Shown here piece by piece: positions 4,531-5,358 of a stretch of DNA of 5,358 bases. Source of the DNA: Acidobacteriota bacterium (GTDB lineage: Bacteria; Acidobacteriota; Terriglobia; Acidoferrales; UBA7541); contig JAFAZL010000303.1 of the NCBI GenBank assembly GCA_019239815.1, positions 1 through 5,358 on the forward strand, read 5' to 3'. The notes beneath the pieces were generated by a model. The model saw nothing but the letters and a program-made list of their open reading frames with translations, did not search any database and was not told where the DNA came from. Made by a program: the position numbers and the translations under genes. The stretch's first letter is position 1. Every line of letters starts with the position of its first letter.

Positions 4531-5358
4531 CTATGCTTTCAGGCCGTTCGGAACCATCGGAAGCGTCCGAAGCCGGACGCCCGTGGCGTCAAAGATAGCG
4601 TTTCCAATCGCCGGAGCGATGCCAACGATTGGCGTTTCACCGGCGCCGGCGGACGGAATGTCTTTGCGATCGAGCAGCACAGCTTCGATCTCAGGCACGT
4701 CCTTGAAGCGCGGCACGCGATACCTTGCGAAATGTGGATTCGTGATGCGGCCATTTTCGAAAGTGATGGCTTCGAAGAGCGCACCGCCGAGTCCCATGAT
4801 GTTGGCGCCGATCACCTGATTGCGCAGTCCGTCGGGATTGACGATGGCGCCGCATTCGAACGCGGTGACGACACGCACTATGCGGACGTTGCCGCTGGCG
4901 CGATCGAGGGCCACTTCGGCGCAGGTGGCGACGTAGCCGCCTTTCTCGATCCCCCCGCCGATGCCGAAGCCTTGGCCTTCAGCAGTTTTCTTCCCCGGCC
5001 ACCCGAATTTTTTCGATGCGGCGACAAAGACATCCCGCAGTCGCGAGTCCGAAATATTTTTGAGGCGGAATTCTAGGGGGTCCACGCCGGCGGCGTGCGC
5101 GAGCTCGTCCATCGCGCATTCGCGCGCGAAGTGATTTGCGGTTGCAGCCAGTCCGCGATACGAGCCTTGGCGAAGCGGCGATTTTGTCTCATGGAATTGG
5201 ACGCGCTGATTCGCGACCACGTAAGGGGTGCCGATGCCGGAGCCACCGGAGTTGTAATTGTGAAATTCCCACGCGGTGAGCACACCGTCGGCAGCCGCGC
5301 CGCCGCGGACGTCCATCACTCCCGCAGGGCGGAAGTACGCCCAGGTGAATTCTTCTTC
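4531..5358 (-). CDS. Molybdopterin-binding oxidoreductase large subunit, isoquinoline 1-oxidoreductase beta-like (partial, 5' end off window)
   Basis: The last 275 residues of a gene entering from the right edge; the frame is open to base 5358, and the apparent GTG/ATG starts near 5314-5319 are internal. The family, xanthine-oxidase-type molybdenum hydroxylases, is usually about 700-780 residues in the isoquinoline 1-oxidoreductase (IorB) branch, so roughly a third is visible. Recognisable pieces, numbered from the first visible residue, are EEEFTWAYFRPAG (1-13), the cofactor-region GSYRGLAATANHFARE (65-80), the MDELAHAAGVDPLEFRLKN helix (83-101), AFECGAIVNPDGLRNQVIG (166-184), and the C-terminal SAGAGETPIVGIAPAIGNA, whose E241 corresponds to the catalytic base of molybdenum hydroxylases. 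These enzymes hydroxylate N-heterocycles or aldehydes with water as oxygen donor and pass electrons to a small 2Fe-2S subunit, whose gene is often adjacent and may lie off window. The substrate is unknown. Confidence 0.9.
   Translation of the reverse strand, partial: EEEFTWAYFRPAGVMDVRGGAAADGVLTAWEFHNYNSGGSGIGTPYVVANQRVQFHETKSPLRQGSYRGLAATANHFARECAMDELAHAAGVDPLEFRLKNISDSRLRDVFVAASKKFGWPGKKTAEGQGFGIGGGIEKGGYVATCAEVALDRASGNVRIVRVVTAFECGAIVNPDGLRNQVIGANIMGLGGALFEAITFENGRITNPHFARYRVPRFKDVPEIEAVLLDRKDIPSAGAGETPIVGIAPAIGNAIFDATGVRLRTLPMVPNGLKA

Noticed and set aside
4519..5076. Long plus-strand open frame (185 codons) opposite the molybdoenzyme gene
   Set aside because: It lies entirely antisense to a strongly conserved coding sequence, has no recognisable content and is explained by GC-rich codon bias on the opposite strand.
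5314..5319. GTG or ATG near 5314-5319 as the true start of the molybdoenzyme gene
   Set aside because: The same frame continues upstream to the window edge with family-typical residues (EEEFTWAYFRPAG), so these are internal codons.

Overview
The window looks like chromosomal DNA of an Acidobacteriota bacterium, perhaps near Koribacter-like soil Terriglobia. This is inferred from moderately high GC, the wording of the PilZ protein (a TSEIGLGGCYID motif that I associate with this phylum) and the gene mix: DinB-fold protein, PilZ protein, small beta-barrel protein, isoquinoline-oxidoreductase-type molybdoenzyme. No search was possible, so the taxonomy is tentative.

Layout. At 99-659 (+) is a YflT/general-stress-like protein with a glycine-rich hydrophobic core, followed by a clear intrinsic terminator (690-723). 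Four minus-strand items follow, read right to left: a PilZ-domain protein (2025-2405), a doubtful small reading frame (1793-1957), a compact LuxR/GerE-type helix-turn-helix protein (1346-1789) and a DinB-fold putative metal-dependent protein (744-1253). A 284-base divergent gap (2406-2689) separates the PilZ gene from a plus-strand outer-membrane beta-barrel gene (about 2690-3286) that has its own promoter-like sequence. That gene converges on a minus-strand pair: the C-terminal third of a molybdopterin-binding oxidoreductase subunit (4531 to beyond the window edge) and, 36 bases downstream of it, a complete cystathionine beta-lyase, metC (3322-4494).

How the genes relate. The only likely operon is molybdoenzyme subunit then metC (same strand, 36-base gap), and no biochemical link between the two is evident. 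The PilZ, HTH and DinB genes share a strand but are separated by 235 and 92 bases, so they may be independent units; a TATACT box sits just before the DinB gene. No gene-free stretch exceeds 300 bases. I see no tRNA, rRNA, CRISPR, insertion sequence or phage signature.

I did not find a convincing undescribed system. The points most worth a second look are an in-frame stop separating a small frame from the HTH gene, a Leu where E. coli MetC has a PLP-phosphate-binding Arg, a PilZ domain with a degenerate second ligand motif, and several short dyads in regulatory positions.
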